Origin: Massilia sp.
Lineage (GTDB): Bacteria > Pseudomonadota > Gammaproteobacteria > Burkholderiales > Burkholderiaceae_D
Direction: 5' to 3'
Length of the DNA stretch: 64,000 bases
Assembly (NCBI GenBank): GCA_025359245.1
Contig: JANYGW010000144.1
Coordinates: 1-64,000 of the forward strand
The notes under the pieces were generated by a model, which was not told where the DNA came from, did no database searches, and was given only the letters and a program-made list of their open reading frames with translations. Positions within the stretch are counted from its first letter, which is position 1. Every line of letters begins with the position of its first letter. This document shows, in pieces, positions 32,464 through 42,052 of the stretch. Made by a program: the position numbers and the translations under genes.

Positions 32464-32887
32464 TTATTTCAACGAAACGCGGACGCTGGCGCCGGCCGCG
32501 GGCAGCGTGAATTTGGCGTCGTCATAGCTGGGCGGCCCCATTTTGCCCATCGCGTTATTGCTGAATGCATAGTCTTCGGTCGGGATCCCCATGATATTGC
32601 TGTCCATTTTGCCATTCGAATTGGCGTCGTGGTAGACCGCGAACGCGTATTCGCCCTCCGGCAGGTCCTTGAATGAACACGACTTTATTGCCGCTCATGG
32701 CGGCCGGGGCGCCGGTCGCGTTGTCCGGTTTTTTCAGGAAGGTCGCGCTCGAACTGTACAGTGCGACCATCAGGTTGCCGTTCGCGGCCTTGACGTCGTC
32801 GATGTGGATGGTCAGCTCGGCGGCGCCGGCCGGGCTGGTGGAAAAGAGGGCGGCGGCACACAGGGCGGCGGTGATCAGGCGGTTCAT
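32464..32887 (-). pseudogene. Frameshifted DUF2141 family exported protein
   Basis: The first part (MNRLITAALCAAALFSTSPA, then LTIHIDDVKAANGNLMVALY to NKVVF) is a signal peptide plus the start of a DUF2141 domain. The frame is then lost. A second frame continues perfectly with KDLPEGEYAFAVYHDANSNG and ends VSLK. At the junction, near 32669-32676, a tandem TTCA duplication is visible on the minus strand. Removing one copy restores a 139-residue reading frame, the normal family length. This is either a real mutation or a sequencing artefact. Confidence 0.8.
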
Positions 32888-33009
32888 GTTCGGTCTCCAG
32901 TGGGTGGTGGTGCGATGAATGCCACTGTAGGGAAAAGCGCCTGGCCGAAGTTGGCGATGCGACGAAAAGCGAAAAAACGGCGCGAAATGCAGCCGGACGG
33001 CGCGAAAAG

Positions 33010-33372
33010 TCAGCCGTCCGGATGGGTGGCGAAGCGCAGCCGGTTGCCGTCCGGGTCGAGCACCGACATTTCGCGCGTGCCCCAGGGCGTGTCTGCGGGG
33101 CCGGCAATGGTGACGATGCCGCGCGCGCGGAAGTCGCCGGCGCAGGCGTCGACGTCGGCGACCTTGAAGTAGACGGCGCCGCCGACCTGGCAGTCGCCCG
33201 CATGTCCCGACAGGAAGATGGTCTGGCCAGCGCGGGTCAGCTGCAGGAACAGCGGAAAGCCGGGCTCGAACTGGTGCTGCCAGTCGACGCCAAAGCCCAT
33301 GCCGTCGCGGTAGAAGGGCAGGCTGGTCTCCATATTCGTGGCGCGCAGCTGGGGGATGACGGTTTGGGTCAT
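33010..33372 (-). CDS. Glyoxalase/bleomycin-resistance fold protein (VOC family)
   Basis: A 120-residue vicinal-oxygen-chelate protein with a single pair of beta-alpha-beta-beta-beta modules (TSLPFYRDGMGF at the N-terminus; REMSVLDPDGNRLRF near the C-terminus). Members are small dioxygenases, isomerases or antibiotic-binding proteins; no specific one can be named. The upstream gene's stop overlaps this start in ATGA, so the two are co-translated. Confidence 0.85.
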   Translation of the reverse strand: MTQTVIPQLRATNMETSLPFYRDGMGFGVDWQHQFEPGFPLFLQLTRAGQTIFLSGHAGDCQVGGAVYFKVADVDACAGDFRARGIVTIAGPADTPWGTREMSVLDPDGNRLRFATHPDG

Positions 33373-33857
33373 GGGGTTCCTGTCGAGAGCTTGGCGGGCG
33401 CGAGCCAGGCGCCGAAGATGCCAAGGGCTGCGTGCTGGTCCTCATCGGCCGCCTGCGCCATTACCTCGGCCGGCACCCAGTCGGGAAATGGCACGGCGCT
33501 GCTGGTATGGCGGCCCGACGGCGTGTGTTCTTCGCTGACCCTGGCAATCTGCGCCGGCAGGAAATGGTCGGCCAGGCACGCCAGCGCCGGCCACAGGCGC
33601 CGGTGCACCAGCGTGACCTTGCCGTCGATCAGGCGGCAGGCCAGCACGTCGTCCGCTGCGGTCACCGCTTGCAGGATGGCGAAGATGCGGCGCCCCTGCG
33701 CATGCCCCCACCAGCTGCCCTTGATCGCTTCGCCGGCGATGGCCTCGGTCAGGCGCGGCGCGCCGCCCTTGGCCGAGACCAGCACGACACCGTGTTCGCG
33801 CACGAAGGCCAGCGCCTGTTCAGGCGTGGTGAGGGGGCTCGCAAGACTGGTTCCCAT
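33369..33857 (-). CDS. Conserved hypothetical protein
   Basis: A 162-residue soluble protein with motifs SWWGHAQGRRIFAIL and LIDGKVTLVHRRLWPAL. The pattern is familiar from hypothetical proteins of proteobacteria, but no domain name is recalled. The ATG chosen (MGTSLASPL) lacks a clear ribosome site; a TTG 42 bases upstream also keeps the frame. Translationally coupled to the VOC gene by ATGA. It could be a nucleic-acid-handling protein, but nothing in the sequence proves this. Confidence 0.6.
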   Translation of the reverse strand: MGTSLASPLTTPEQALAFVREHGVVLVSAKGGAPRLTEAIAGEAIKGSWWGHAQGRRIFAILQAVTAADDVLACRLIDGKVTLVHRRLWPALACLADHFLPAQIARVSEEHTPSGRHTSSAVPFPDWVPAEVMAQAADEDQHAALGIFGAWLAPAKLSTGTP

Positions 33858-33944
33858 TGGCGGTGCGCATGACTGGAAGAATGGATACTCTACCAGCAAA
33901 TGCGGGATAGCAGAAACGCCGCTGCGTGGATCTTCCGGCGCAGC

Positions 33945-36482
33945 TTACATGCTGCTGCGCGCGTCGTCATGCAGCACCGCGTGATAGCGGAACGCCTCGC
34001 GGATATTCTCGCGCAGGACCTTGCTGTCCCATGGCTTGGGGTAGAAGCGCTGCACCGCGCCCTGGTTCATTGCCTCCATGATGCCGGCCAGGTCGTTTGA
34101 GCCCGACAGCACCATGCGCAGGCAGTTCGGATACAGCACCTTCACGCGGCCCAGGAATTCGGTTCCATCCATGCCCGGCATGCGCTGGTCGCACAGGATC
34201 ACCTGCACGTCGTGGTGCGCCAGCTGGTCGAAGGCCTCGTCGGCGCAGCCCGCCGTCAGGATGTCGTAGCCGTCCTGGTTCAGCACGCTTTGCAGCGACG
34301 CCAGGATGAACGGGTCGTCATCGATCAGCAACAGCGTCTTGCGCTGGCTGCGCGTGTCGTCGCCCGGAATGCGCAGGCGCTGGTGCGCCAGCATCAGCGC
34401 TTCGGCATCGGCCAGCGCCAGCGGACGGCTGAAGAAGAAGCCCTGGATCTGGTCGCAGCCGTTGCGCGCCAGGTAGGACAGCTGCGCATCGGTCTCGACG
34501 CCCTCGGCCACGACTTCGAGCTTGAGGCTGTGCGCCATGCTGATGATGGCCATCACGATGGCCGCGTCGTCGGGATTGGAGGTCACGTAGCGGATGAAGG
34601 CGATGTCGATTTTCAGCTTGTCGATCGGGAAGCGGCGCAAATAGGCCAGGCTCGAATAGCCGGTCCCGAAATCGTCGATCGAAATCTGGACCCCATGCGC
34701 CTTCAGGTTTTTCAGCGTGACGATGGTCCGTTCAGTGTTGGCCATCAGCGAGCTTTCGGTCAGCTCCAGTTCCAGCAGCGCCGGCGGGATGGCGCTGTCC
34801 TGCAGCGCCTTGAGCACGTCGCCCTCGAGGTCGCCGCCGACGAACTGGCGCCCGGAGACATTGACCGACACCTGCATCGGGCCGACGCCGCCGCGCATCC
34901 AGCTGGCGATCTGGCGGCAGGCCGTCTGGATCACCCAGCGTCCCACCTGCACGATCAGGCCCATGTCCTCCAGGATCGGGATGAAGTCCTGCGGCGACAC
35001 CATGCCGTGCCCCGGACGCTGCCAGCGCAGCAGGGCTTCGAGGCCGGCGATGCGGCCGCTGTCGAGCTGCACCTTGGGCTGGTAGACCAGCACGAATTGC
35101 TCATGTTCGACCGCCGCGCGCAGCGCCGTCTCCAGTTCGAGCCGGGCCAGCACTTCGGCGTTCATCTGGGCGGTAAAGAAGCGGCAGGTGTCGCGCCCGG
35201 CCTGTTTGGCGCGGTACATGGCCGTGTCGGCATACTTGATCAGCGTTTCCGGATCGCTGGCGTCGTCCGGGAACAGCGTGATGCCGATGCTGGCGCTGAC
35301 CGTAACCTGGTGGCCGCCCAGGTCGAACGGCGTGCGCAGCACCTCGCGGATCTTGGTGGCCACCGCCACGGCGGCCTGCTGCCCTTCCGGCATGATCAGG
35401 ATAATGGCAAATTCGTCGCCGCCGAAGCGTCCGACCACGTCGCGCACGCGCACGCACTGGACCAGGCGGCTGCTGAACTGGACCAGCAGCTGGTCGCCCA
35501 GCGCGTGGCCGAGCGTATCGTTGACGTTCTTAAAGTAATCGAGGTCGATGAACAGGACCCCGACCAGCCAGCCGTTGGCGCGCGCCTGCGGCAGCGATTT
35601 TTTCAGCGTTTCGAAAAACAGCGTGCGGTTCGGCAGCGCGGTCAAGGGGTCGAAATGGGCCAGGTGGTGCAAGCGCCGCTCGGCGTTCTTGCGCTCGGTA
35701 ATGTCGCGAAACACGGCCACCACGATCCAGTCGTTGCCGAATTGCTGCACTTGCCTGTGCATTTCGACCAGCACGCTGCTGCCATTGGCGCGCCGCAGCG
35801 ACATTTCAGCGAACACATTGGCGCCGTGGCCTGCAATCAGGGCGTCGAACAGCGCGGCCAGCTGTTCGACGCCGGCCATTTCGAGGTCGTGCGGCCCGAT
35901 CTGCAGGAATTGCTCGCGCGAATAGCCGAGCATGGCGTTGGCGGTGGCATTCGCTTCGAGGATCAGCATGCTGGTGCGGCTGATCAGCACGATGCCGTCG
36001 GCGGTGGCGTCCATCGCGGTGCGAAAGCGCTGCAGGTCGGCGCTGCGCTCGGCCACTTCCTGTTCCAGGATCGCGCTATGGTTGACCAGGTAATTGTTGA
36101 ATTCCTTCAGCCGCAGCAGGTTGCGCACGCGCAGCCACAGCTCGGCGCGGTCGACCGGCTTGGTGAGGAACTCTTCGGCGCCCGAATCGAGGCCCGCCAG
36201 GCGCGCCGTGCGGTCGATGTGGGCCGTGACCATGATGATGGGCACGTTCTTGGTGGCCGGCTGCGCCTTGAGGATCTTGGCCACCGCGTAGCCGTCCATG
36301 CCGGGCATCATAACGTCGAGCAGTATCAGGTCGGGCGGCTGCTCGGCCGCCATCGCCAGTGCCTGTTCGCCGCTGGTGGCGCATTGTGTGACGTAGCCTT
36401 CGGGCAGCAGCAGCGCTTCGAGCAGCCTGCGGTTGTGCGGTTCGTCGTCGACGATGAGGATGGTGGCTTTGCGTTGGGTCAT
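33945..36482 (-). CDS. REC-PAS-GGDEF-EAL-REC c-di-GMP signalling protein
   Basis: An 845-residue cytoplasmic protein. The N-terminal receiver (about 5-125, Asp in LILLDVMMPG) is followed by PAS (about 150-270), a GGDEF domain with intact FGGDEF, an EAL domain with EALLRW, DDFGTGYSSL and EGVET, and a second receiver at the C-terminus (about 715-835, ILCDQRMPGMDG). Both c-di-GMP domains keep their signatures, so it may be bifunctional or use GGDEF as a GTP sensor for EAL. The ATG overlaps the stop of the upstream single-domain regulator in TGATG. Last gene of the hybrid kinase operon. Confidence 0.92.
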   Translation of the reverse strand: MTQRKATILIVDDEPHNRRLLEALLLPEGYVTQCATSGEQALAMAAEQPPDLILLDVMMPGMDGYAVAKILKAQPATKNVPIIMVTAHIDRTARLAGLDSGAEEFLTKPVDRAELWLRVRNLLRLKEFNNYLVNHSAILEQEVAERSADLQRFRTAMDATADGIVLISRTSMLILEANATANAMLGYSREQFLQIGPHDLEMAGVEQLAALFDALIAGHGANVFAEMSLRRANGSSVLVEMHRQVQQFGNDWIVVAVFRDITERKNAERRLHHLAHFDPLTALPNRTLFFETLKKSLPQARANGWLVGVLFIDLDYFKNVNDTLGHALGDQLLVQFSSRLVQCVRVRDVVGRFGGDEFAIILIMPEGQQAAVAVATKIREVLRTPFDLGGHQVTVSASIGITLFPDDASDPETLIKYADTAMYRAKQAGRDTCRFFTAQMNAEVLARLELETALRAAVEHEQFVLVYQPKVQLDSGRIAGLEALLRWQRPGHGMVSPQDFIPILEDMGLIVQVGRWVIQTACRQIASWMRGGVGPMQVSVNVSGRQFVGGDLEGDVLKALQDSAIPPALLELELTESSLMANTERTIVTLKNLKAHGVQISIDDFGTGYSSLAYLRRFPIDKLKIDIAFIRYVTSNPDDAAIVMAIISMAHSLKLEVVAEGVETDAQLSYLARNGCDQIQGFFFSRPLALADAEALMLAHQRLRIPGDDTRSQRKTLLLIDDDPFILASLQSVLNQDGYDILTAGCADEAFDQLAHHDVQVILCDQRMPGMDGTEFLGRVKVLYPNCLRMVLSGSNDLAGIMEAMNQGAVQRFYPKPWDSKVLRENIREAFRYHAVLHDDARSSM

Positions 36483-36886
36483 CAATGTGGGTGGGCGTCA
36501 GATTGATCGGAAAGGGCATTTTCCTGCGGCAGCAGCGCCGCGATGGCCGCATACAGCTCGCGGTAGCGCAGCGGCTTGGCAATATAGGCATCGCAGCCCG
36601 CCGTCACGCTGCGTTCGCGGTCGGACTTCATCGCCATCGCGGTCAGCGCGATGACCGGGATGGCGGCGGTCAGCGGATCCTGTTTCAGCAGCGCGGTCGC
36701 GGCCAGGCCATCCATGCCGGGCAGCTGGATGTCCATCATGATCAGTTGCGGCAGTTCGGCGCGCGCCAGCGCCAGGCCGGTTTCCGCATCGAGGGCGCAG
36801 CGCACGCTGTGGCCGGCGTGTTCGAGCAGCAGCACAGCCAGCTTCATGTTCGCGGCGTTGTCTTCGATCATCAGGATGCGCGCCAT
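36482..36886 (-). CDS. Single-domain response regulator (DivK-like)
   Basis: The 134-residue receiver-only protein has MARILMIEDNAANMKLAV, phospho-acceptor Asp in LIMMDIQLPGMDG, Thr in IALTAMAM and Lys in YIAKPLRYREL. There is no output domain, so it probably relays phosphate from the hybrid kinase, encoded 9 bases upstream, to the downstream c-di-GMP protein. Confidence 0.92.
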   Translation of the reverse strand: MARILMIEDNAANMKLAVLLLEHAGHSVRCALDAETGLALARAELPQLIMMDIQLPGMDGLAATALLKQDPLTAAIPVIALTAMAMKSDRERSVTAGCDAYIAKPLRYRELYAAIAALLPQENALSDQSDAHPH

Positions 36887-36895
36887 GCCGGTCTC

Positions 36896-39376
36896 CTAGG
36901 CGCTGTGCAAGACGCGCCGCACCTCGGCCAGGAACTGGACCCGGCTGAAGGCGGCCCGCTCGCGCACGCGCGTGGCGTGGTCCGGATGGGCACTGAGCGC
37001 GCCGCGGTCCTCGGCCGTGACGGACTTGGCCGTGATGACCAGGATCGGGATGGCGGCCGTGGCGTCCTGCGCGTGCAGCGTGCGCACCACATCGAAGCCG
37101 TTCATGTCGGGCATCATCAGGTCGAGCAGGATCAGGTCGGGCTTGAACTGGGTCGCCAGCGCGATGGCTTCGCGACCGCCGTACGACCGGATCACCGCAT
37201 ACGCGGGCGCCGGCAGCATCGCGCCGAGGATCTCGACCGCCTTGACGTCGTCGTCGACCACCAGCACGGTATGGGTGCGCTCGGCGACCGGCAGCAGGCC
37301 CAGCGCGCTCAGCGCATTGTCCAGCTGGTCCGCGCCGACCGGCTTTTGCAGCACCGTGGAGGCGCCGCCGGCGACCCCGATGCTGCCATCCTCCATCCCG
37401 GCCAGGAACACCACGGGCACATTCGACAACCGTTCGCCTTCGCGGATGCGCGCCAGGAACTGCGGGCCGTCCAGGCCGGGCGTGAGCAGGTCGCAGGTGA
37501 TCAGGCTGACGGTATGCTCGGCCGCCAGCACCAAGGCCTGCTCGATGTTGTCGGCCACCATGACGGCAAAGCCTTCCGTTTCGAGCAGCGTGCGCACCAG
37601 TTCGGCGCAATAGACGTCGTCGGCGATCACCAGCGCGGTGCGGCGCGAACGGTCCGGCGCCCGCGCCTGCGGGGCGTGCGACGCCGCGCTGGCGCCGTCG
37701 CGCAAGGGCAGCCAGGCGGCAAAGCGCGACCCTTCGCCGACCGCGCTGGCCACCGCCACCGTGCCGCCGTGCAATTCCACCAGCTGCTTGACCATCGCCA
37801 GGCCCAGGCCGGTGCCCTCGAATTTGCGGGCCAGGCTGCTGTCGATCTGGCGGAAGGCCTGGAACAGCGTGGCCATGTCGGCGTGCGAAATGCCGATGCC
37901 GCTGTCGTCGACCAGGATTTCGAGGAAGTCGGTGTATTCGTTGTTGGCCAGCGGGAAGCCGAACACGGGCCAGTTGCCGGGCAGGGCGCCCACCGTGCTG
38001 CGCGCCACGTGGCGCGCGCTGAGCGTGACGCTGGCCCCGCGCGGGCTGAACTTGACGGCGTTCGACAGCAGGTTGTAGACGATCTGCTTGGTCTTGCGCA
38101 TGTCCAGCCGCGGCACGCCGAGGTCGTCGCTCATGTCGAGCTTCAGTTCGATGCGCTGGGCCAGCGCCTTTTCCTTGACGATCGACAGGCTGTTGGCCAG
38201 CAGGCTGGCCAGGTCGACGTCGTCGAGGTCGAGTTCCATCATGCCGGCCTCGACCTTGGACAGGTCGAGGATGTCGTTAATCAGCGACAGCAGGTGCTGG
38301 CCGCTGCTGAAAATGTCGCCGATGTATTCCTGCTGGTTGGCGCTCATCGTGCCCACCAGGCCATCCTTGAGCGCTTCGGAAAAGCCGATGATCGCGTTCA
38401 GCGGCGTGCGCAGCTCGTGCGACATGGTGGCCAGGAAGCCCGATTTCATGCGGCTGGCGTGTTCGAGTTCGATATTCTTTTCGTGCAGGGCCTGCTCGAA
38501 GCGCTTGCGCTCGGTGACGTCGCGCGCGGCGGCAAACACGCCCTGCAGCTTGCGGTCGCGGTCGTGGAAGGTGGCGGCATTGTAGGACACCACGGTTTCG
38601 TCGCCGTTCAGCGCGCGCACCGTCAGCTCGTAATCGGTGACCTTGTTTTCCTTGAGCACGCGCTTGATGGCGGCATCGGCCTTGGCCTGGTCGGTGAAGA
38701 AGTTCTTGCTCGGCGCGCCGATCAGCTCGTCGCGGGTGCGCCCGGTCAAGGCCACCATCTGCTGGTTGACGTCCGAAATGATGCCCTGCGGATCGGTCAT
38801 CATCAGCGCGTCCACATTCGATTCGATCAGCGAGCACGTGTAGAACTGCTGGTCGCGCAATCGCTGGTCGAGCTGGGCCTGGGCCGCGTCGACCTGCTTG
38901 CGCGCGGTATTGTCGGTGCCGATCAGCAGGTAGCCGATGATGGTCTCGTTGGCGTCGCGCAACACGGTCACCGACACGATCGCAGGAAAGCGGCTGCCAT
39001 CCTTGCGTACATAGGTCAGTTCATAAATGTCTTCGATGCCGCGCGAAGCCTTGAACACCAGCGCTTCGAAGCCGGGGCTGATGGGCGTGCCATATTCCTG
39101 GCTGAGACTGGTCGCGCGGGCCAGGATCTCGTCGGTGTCGGAGATGTCGGCCGGCGTGATGCGGTTGATGATTTCCACGGCGGCGTAGCCGAGCATGCGT
39201 TCGGCGCCGACATTGAAAATCTGGATCACCCCTTTTTCGTCGGTGGCGATGCTGGAAAAATAGACGCTGTTGAAAATGGCGTCCTGCAGCGCCCCGGTCT
39301 TGATCAGCGCCGCGATCTGCTGCGGACTGCGCTGGAGTTCCGGACCGGGCTCGTCGCTAAGTGCGGTGCTGGGCAT
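36896..39376 (-). CDS. Hybrid sensor histidine kinase (PAS-PAS-HK-REC-REC)
   Basis: An 826-residue protein without membrane segments. It has two PAS domains (about 30-160 and 175-295), a HisKA domain with SHELRTPLNAIIG, an HATPase (NLLSNAVKFS, DSGIGI, GTGLGLAMV), then two receivers. The first receiver is degenerate (SLITCDLLTPGLDG) and the second canonical (LILLDLMMPDMNG). The signal is presumably cytoplasmic. It heads an operon with a DivK-like regulator and a GGDEF/EAL protein, forming a phosphorelay into c-di-GMP turnover. Confidence 0.93.
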   Translation of the reverse strand: MPSTALSDEPGPELQRSPQQIAALIKTGALQDAIFNSVYFSSIATDEKGVIQIFNVGAERMLGYAAVEIINRITPADISDTDEILARATSLSQEYGTPISPGFEALVFKASRGIEDIYELTYVRKDGSRFPAIVSVTVLRDANETIIGYLLIGTDNTARKQVDAAQAQLDQRLRDQQFYTCSLIESNVDALMMTDPQGIISDVNQQMVALTGRTRDELIGAPSKNFFTDQAKADAAIKRVLKENKVTDYELTVRALNGDETVVSYNAATFHDRDRKLQGVFAAARDVTERKRFEQALHEKNIELEHASRMKSGFLATMSHELRTPLNAIIGFSEALKDGLVGTMSANQQEYIGDIFSSGQHLLSLINDILDLSKVEAGMMELDLDDVDLASLLANSLSIVKEKALAQRIELKLDMSDDLGVPRLDMRKTKQIVYNLLSNAVKFSPRGASVTLSARHVARSTVGALPGNWPVFGFPLANNEYTDFLEILVDDSGIGISHADMATLFQAFRQIDSSLARKFEGTGLGLAMVKQLVELHGGTVAVASAVGEGSRFAAWLPLRDGASAASHAPQARAPDRSRRTALVIADDVYCAELVRTLLETEGFAVMVADNIEQALVLAAEHTVSLITCDLLTPGLDGPQFLARIREGERLSNVPVVFLAGMEDGSIGVAGGASTVLQKPVGADQLDNALSALGLLPVAERTHTVLVVDDDVKAVEILGAMLPAPAYAVIRSYGGREAIALATQFKPDLILLDLMMPDMNGFDVVRTLHAQDATAAIPILVITAKSVTAEDRGALSAHPDHATRVRERAAFSRVQFLAEVRRVLHSA

Positions 39377-39510
39377 GAATCATCCGATCTGTAAGCCGAT
39401 CATTTCATCGATGCTACACCATTCGGTTTGCATACCGGAGAAAGTTTCAAGCGTGCACGGGCAGTTCTGTACTATAGAGCCTGGACGGAAATTAACCATG
39501 GAGCCGGGGC

Positions 39511-40203
39511 TTGGACGACTTTCTCGAAATTTACGATAACGCGCTGACGGCCGCGCAATGCGCGCAGATCATTGCCTGTTTCGACGCCAGCGACAAGGTC
39601 GTGCGCGGCAAGACGGGACACGGCATCGATACCAACAAGAAGGATAGCTACGACCTGACCATCAGCCAGCATCCAGAGTGGAATGACTGGTCGAACCAGC
39701 TGATGGGGGCGCTGCAGCAGCACCTGCAAACGTATATGAATAAATACCGGATGTTACTGGTGGGCGCGATGACGCCGCAGGTGGTCCACCCGGTCAGCGG
39801 GGTGCCAGTGCAGCTGGCGATCGACAATTTCGATGCCTGCGGCACGCCGCACGTGGGCGAATTGATGCGCACCATGTACCGGGCCGGGCCGATCAATGTC
39901 CAGAAATACCTGCAGACCAGCGGCGGCTACCATCACTGGCACTCGGAAATATATCCCCAAAATGCCACATGCGAGACCTTGCACCGGGCCTTGCTGTTCC
40001 AGTTTTACCTCAACGACGTGGCCGACGGCGGCGAAACCGAGTTCTATTACCAGCAGCGCAAGGTCGAAGCGCGCCAGGGCCGATTGATCATCGCGCCGGC
40101 CGGCTTCACCCATACCCACAAAGGGCATGTGGCGCGCAGCGGCGACAAATATATCGCCACCTCGTGGATATTGTTCCAGCGCGCCGAAGCGCTGTACGGC
40201 TAG
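39511..40203 (+). CDS. 2OG-Fe(II) oxygenase (prolyl-hydroxylase-like)
   Basis: A 230-residue oxygenase. The iron site appears as HSE in the HWHSEIYP region (about 150), with the distal His in GFTHTHKGHVA (about 200) and a basic residue for 2-oxoglutarate nearby. The fold pattern FYLNDVADGGETEFYY matches the P4Hc group. No in-frame ATG precedes the domain, so TTG at 39511 is chosen, with GGAG 7 bases upstream. The nearby ATG at 39498 is out of frame. Target unknown; members hydroxylate proteins or small molecules. Confidence 0.82.
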   Translation: MDDFLEIYDNALTAAQCAQIIACFDASDKVVRGKTGHGIDTNKKDSYDLTISQHPEWNDWSNQLMGALQQHLQTYMNKYRMLLVGAMTPQVVHPVSGVPVQLAIDNFDACGTPHVGELMRTMYRAGPINVQKYLQTSGGYHHWHSEIYPQNATCETLHRALLFQFYLNDVADGGETEFYYQQRKVEARQGRLIIAPAGFTHTHKGHVARSGDKYIATSWILFQRAEALYG

Positions 40204-40214
40204 CCGCTAACGCC

Positions 40215-41972
40215 ATGGACCGCCTGCGTTTGGCAGCTGTGTTCATTGTGCTGGCCTGGCCCGCGCAGGCCGGCGCGCAGGTGACCAGCGTCAGCGGCCG
40301 CGTGACCTACGGCACCGCCTGGCGCACCGAGGCGCCCGATCCGCAGCTGCTGGTGGTGTACAACGCGGCCGCCGTCGGGCTGACCGGCTACGCCAATGGC
40401 GGCCAGAATACGGACGACGCCAACCTCAATTTCCGGCGCGGCGACGCGATCACGCGCGCGCTCAAGGGCTATATCGATCTCGGTTTTGTCGACGGCGATT
40501 TCAGCGCCCTGGTGCGCGTCAAGGCCTGGCAGGACTTCGCCCTGTCCGGCCAGGCGCGCCCGTGGGGCAATAACGCCAATGGCTATGCGGCCGGCCAGCC
40601 GCTGGGCGACAACGGGGCGGCGCGGCTGTCGCGCTTTGCCGGCGTCGCGCTGGGCGACGCCTATGTCCAGCATAGCGCCAGCATCGGCGGCACCCGCATC
40701 ATGGCGCGCCTGGGGCAGCAATCGCTGGCGTGGGGCGAACGGGCCGGCTTTCCCGGCGGCCTCGGGGCCATCAACGCCAACGACCTGCCGGCCATGCGGC
40801 GCGCCGGCGCCGTTCCGCAAGAGTTGCGGCGCCCGGGCCCGATGCTGTTCGTGCGTTCCGATCTATCGCCTGCGGTCGCGCTCGAGGGCTTCTACACGAC
40901 GCTGTTCCGGCCGTCGGCGCTCGACATGTGCGGCACCTTCTGGGCCACCGCCGATTATGTGGCCGACGGCTGCGAGCGGGCCTTTGTCGGCGGGCCGGCG
41001 GCCAGCGACCGCCTGCGCCTGGCCAACGGTTACTTCCTCAAGCGCAGCCCCAGCCCCGGCGTCAATGACACCTCCCAGTTCGGCGCCGCGCTGACCTGGA
41101 AGTCGGCCGTGCTGGGCGCCGATTTCGGCTTGTACGCGGCCCGCCATGAAGCCCGCACGCCAATCCCGGGCGTGATCAAATCGACCCGGGTCGGCCCGGC
41201 CCTGGTCGCTGGTGACCCGGACGGCAAGAATCTCCGCTATTTCATCGAATATCCGGACGCTGTCAAGCTGTATGCGCTGACGGCGCTGCGCAAGCGCGGC
41301 GGCACGACCTGGAGCGGCGAGCTCGCCTACCGCCCCAACCAGCCGCTGCAACTGCCGCCGGGCGACGTGCTGCCGGCTTTCCTCAGCCCGACCGCGCCGA
41401 CGCTGCTGCGCGCCGACGCCAGCGCCACCGCGCCGGGCGCACCATTCAGCGCCTTCGACCGATACCGCACGCTGCAGCTGCAGGTCGCCGTGCAGCAGGA
41501 CTGGGGCACGCACGCCGGCATGGGCCTGTCGGGCACGGCCGAGGTGGTGGCCAAGCATGCGATGGCACTGCCCGATCCGTCCGTGCGGCGCTATGGCCGG
41601 GCCGACCAGTTCGGGGCGGGGCCGGTCAATGGCGTGTGCACGGTGACGACCGCGAACGCGGCCAGGCAGTGCAGCGCGGACGGTTATGTGTCGCCCAGCG
41701 CGTACGCCTACCGGCTGCGTGTCGATGCGCGCGTGGCGCAGCTGGCGGCGGGGCTGAACCTGGCGGCATCGGCGCTGTTCATGCATGAATTCAAGGGCTG
41801 GTCGTCCGACTTCCTGCTTAGCGAAGGGCGCAAGAGCATGAACCTGGGCCTGCGCTTCGACTACCGCCAGCGCTACCTGGCCGAGATCGCGTACGTGCCA
41901 ATTTGGGGCGGCATCTACAGCAACCAGGGCGATCGCGACCAGCTTGCACTGGCGCTGGGCGTCAAGTTCTAG
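40215..41972 (+). CDS. DUF1302 family outer-membrane protein
   Basis: A 585-residue protein with signal peptide MDRLRLAAVFIVLAWPAQAGA and a body of alternating strands, ending in an outer-membrane-type C-terminal aromatic (ALALGVKF). SLAWGERAGFPGGLGAINAND and DVLPAFLSP fit the DUF1302 family. These proteins usually sit beside DUF1329 lipoproteins and RND-like or hydrophobic-substrate genes, but no DUF1329 gene is adjacent here. The start is 11 bases after the oxygenase stop, so the two may be co-transcribed. Confidence 0.8.
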   Translation: MDRLRLAAVFIVLAWPAQAGAQVTSVSGRVTYGTAWRTEAPDPQLLVVYNAAAVGLTGYANGGQNTDDANLNFRRGDAITRALKGYIDLGFVDGDFSALVRVKAWQDFALSGQARPWGNNANGYAAGQPLGDNGAARLSRFAGVALGDAYVQHSASIGGTRIMARLGQQSLAWGERAGFPGGLGAINANDLPAMRRAGAVPQELRRPGPMLFVRSDLSPAVALEGFYTTLFRPSALDMCGTFWATADYVADGCERAFVGGPAASDRLRLANGYFLKRSPSPGVNDTSQFGAALTWKSAVLGADFGLYAARHEARTPIPGVIKSTRVGPALVAGDPDGKNLRYFIEYPDAVKLYALTALRKRGGTTWSGELAYRPNQPLQLPPGDVLPAFLSPTAPTLLRADASATAPGAPFSAFDRYRTLQLQVAVQQDWGTHAGMGLSGTAEVVAKHAMALPDPSVRRYGRADQFGAGPVNGVCTVTTANAARQCSADGYVSPSAYAYRLRVDARVAQLAAGLNLAASALFMHEFKGWSSDFLLSEGRKSMNLGLRFDYRQRYLAEIAYVPIWGGIYSNQGDRDQLALALGVKF

Positions 41973-42052
41973 TCCGGCGCACCGGCACGGTGCGCGCGCG
42001 GGCTCAATTGGTGCCGCGGGCGTGGCACGCATCCTGCTAACTCCATGGGCAT

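Noticed and set aside
32555-33445. Long minus-strand frame joining DUF2141 with upstream sequence
   Set aside because: The upstream part is out of frame with the VOC gene and has no domain; only the DUF2141 portion is real, and it is frameshifted.
34212-36506. Plus-strand open frame opposite the GGDEF/EAL gene
   Set aside because: Same shadow effect; the minus strand has all catalytic signatures.
36485-39394. Long plus-strand open frame opposite the hybrid kinase
   Set aside because: No recognisable domain; it is the shadow of a clear PAS/HK/REC gene.
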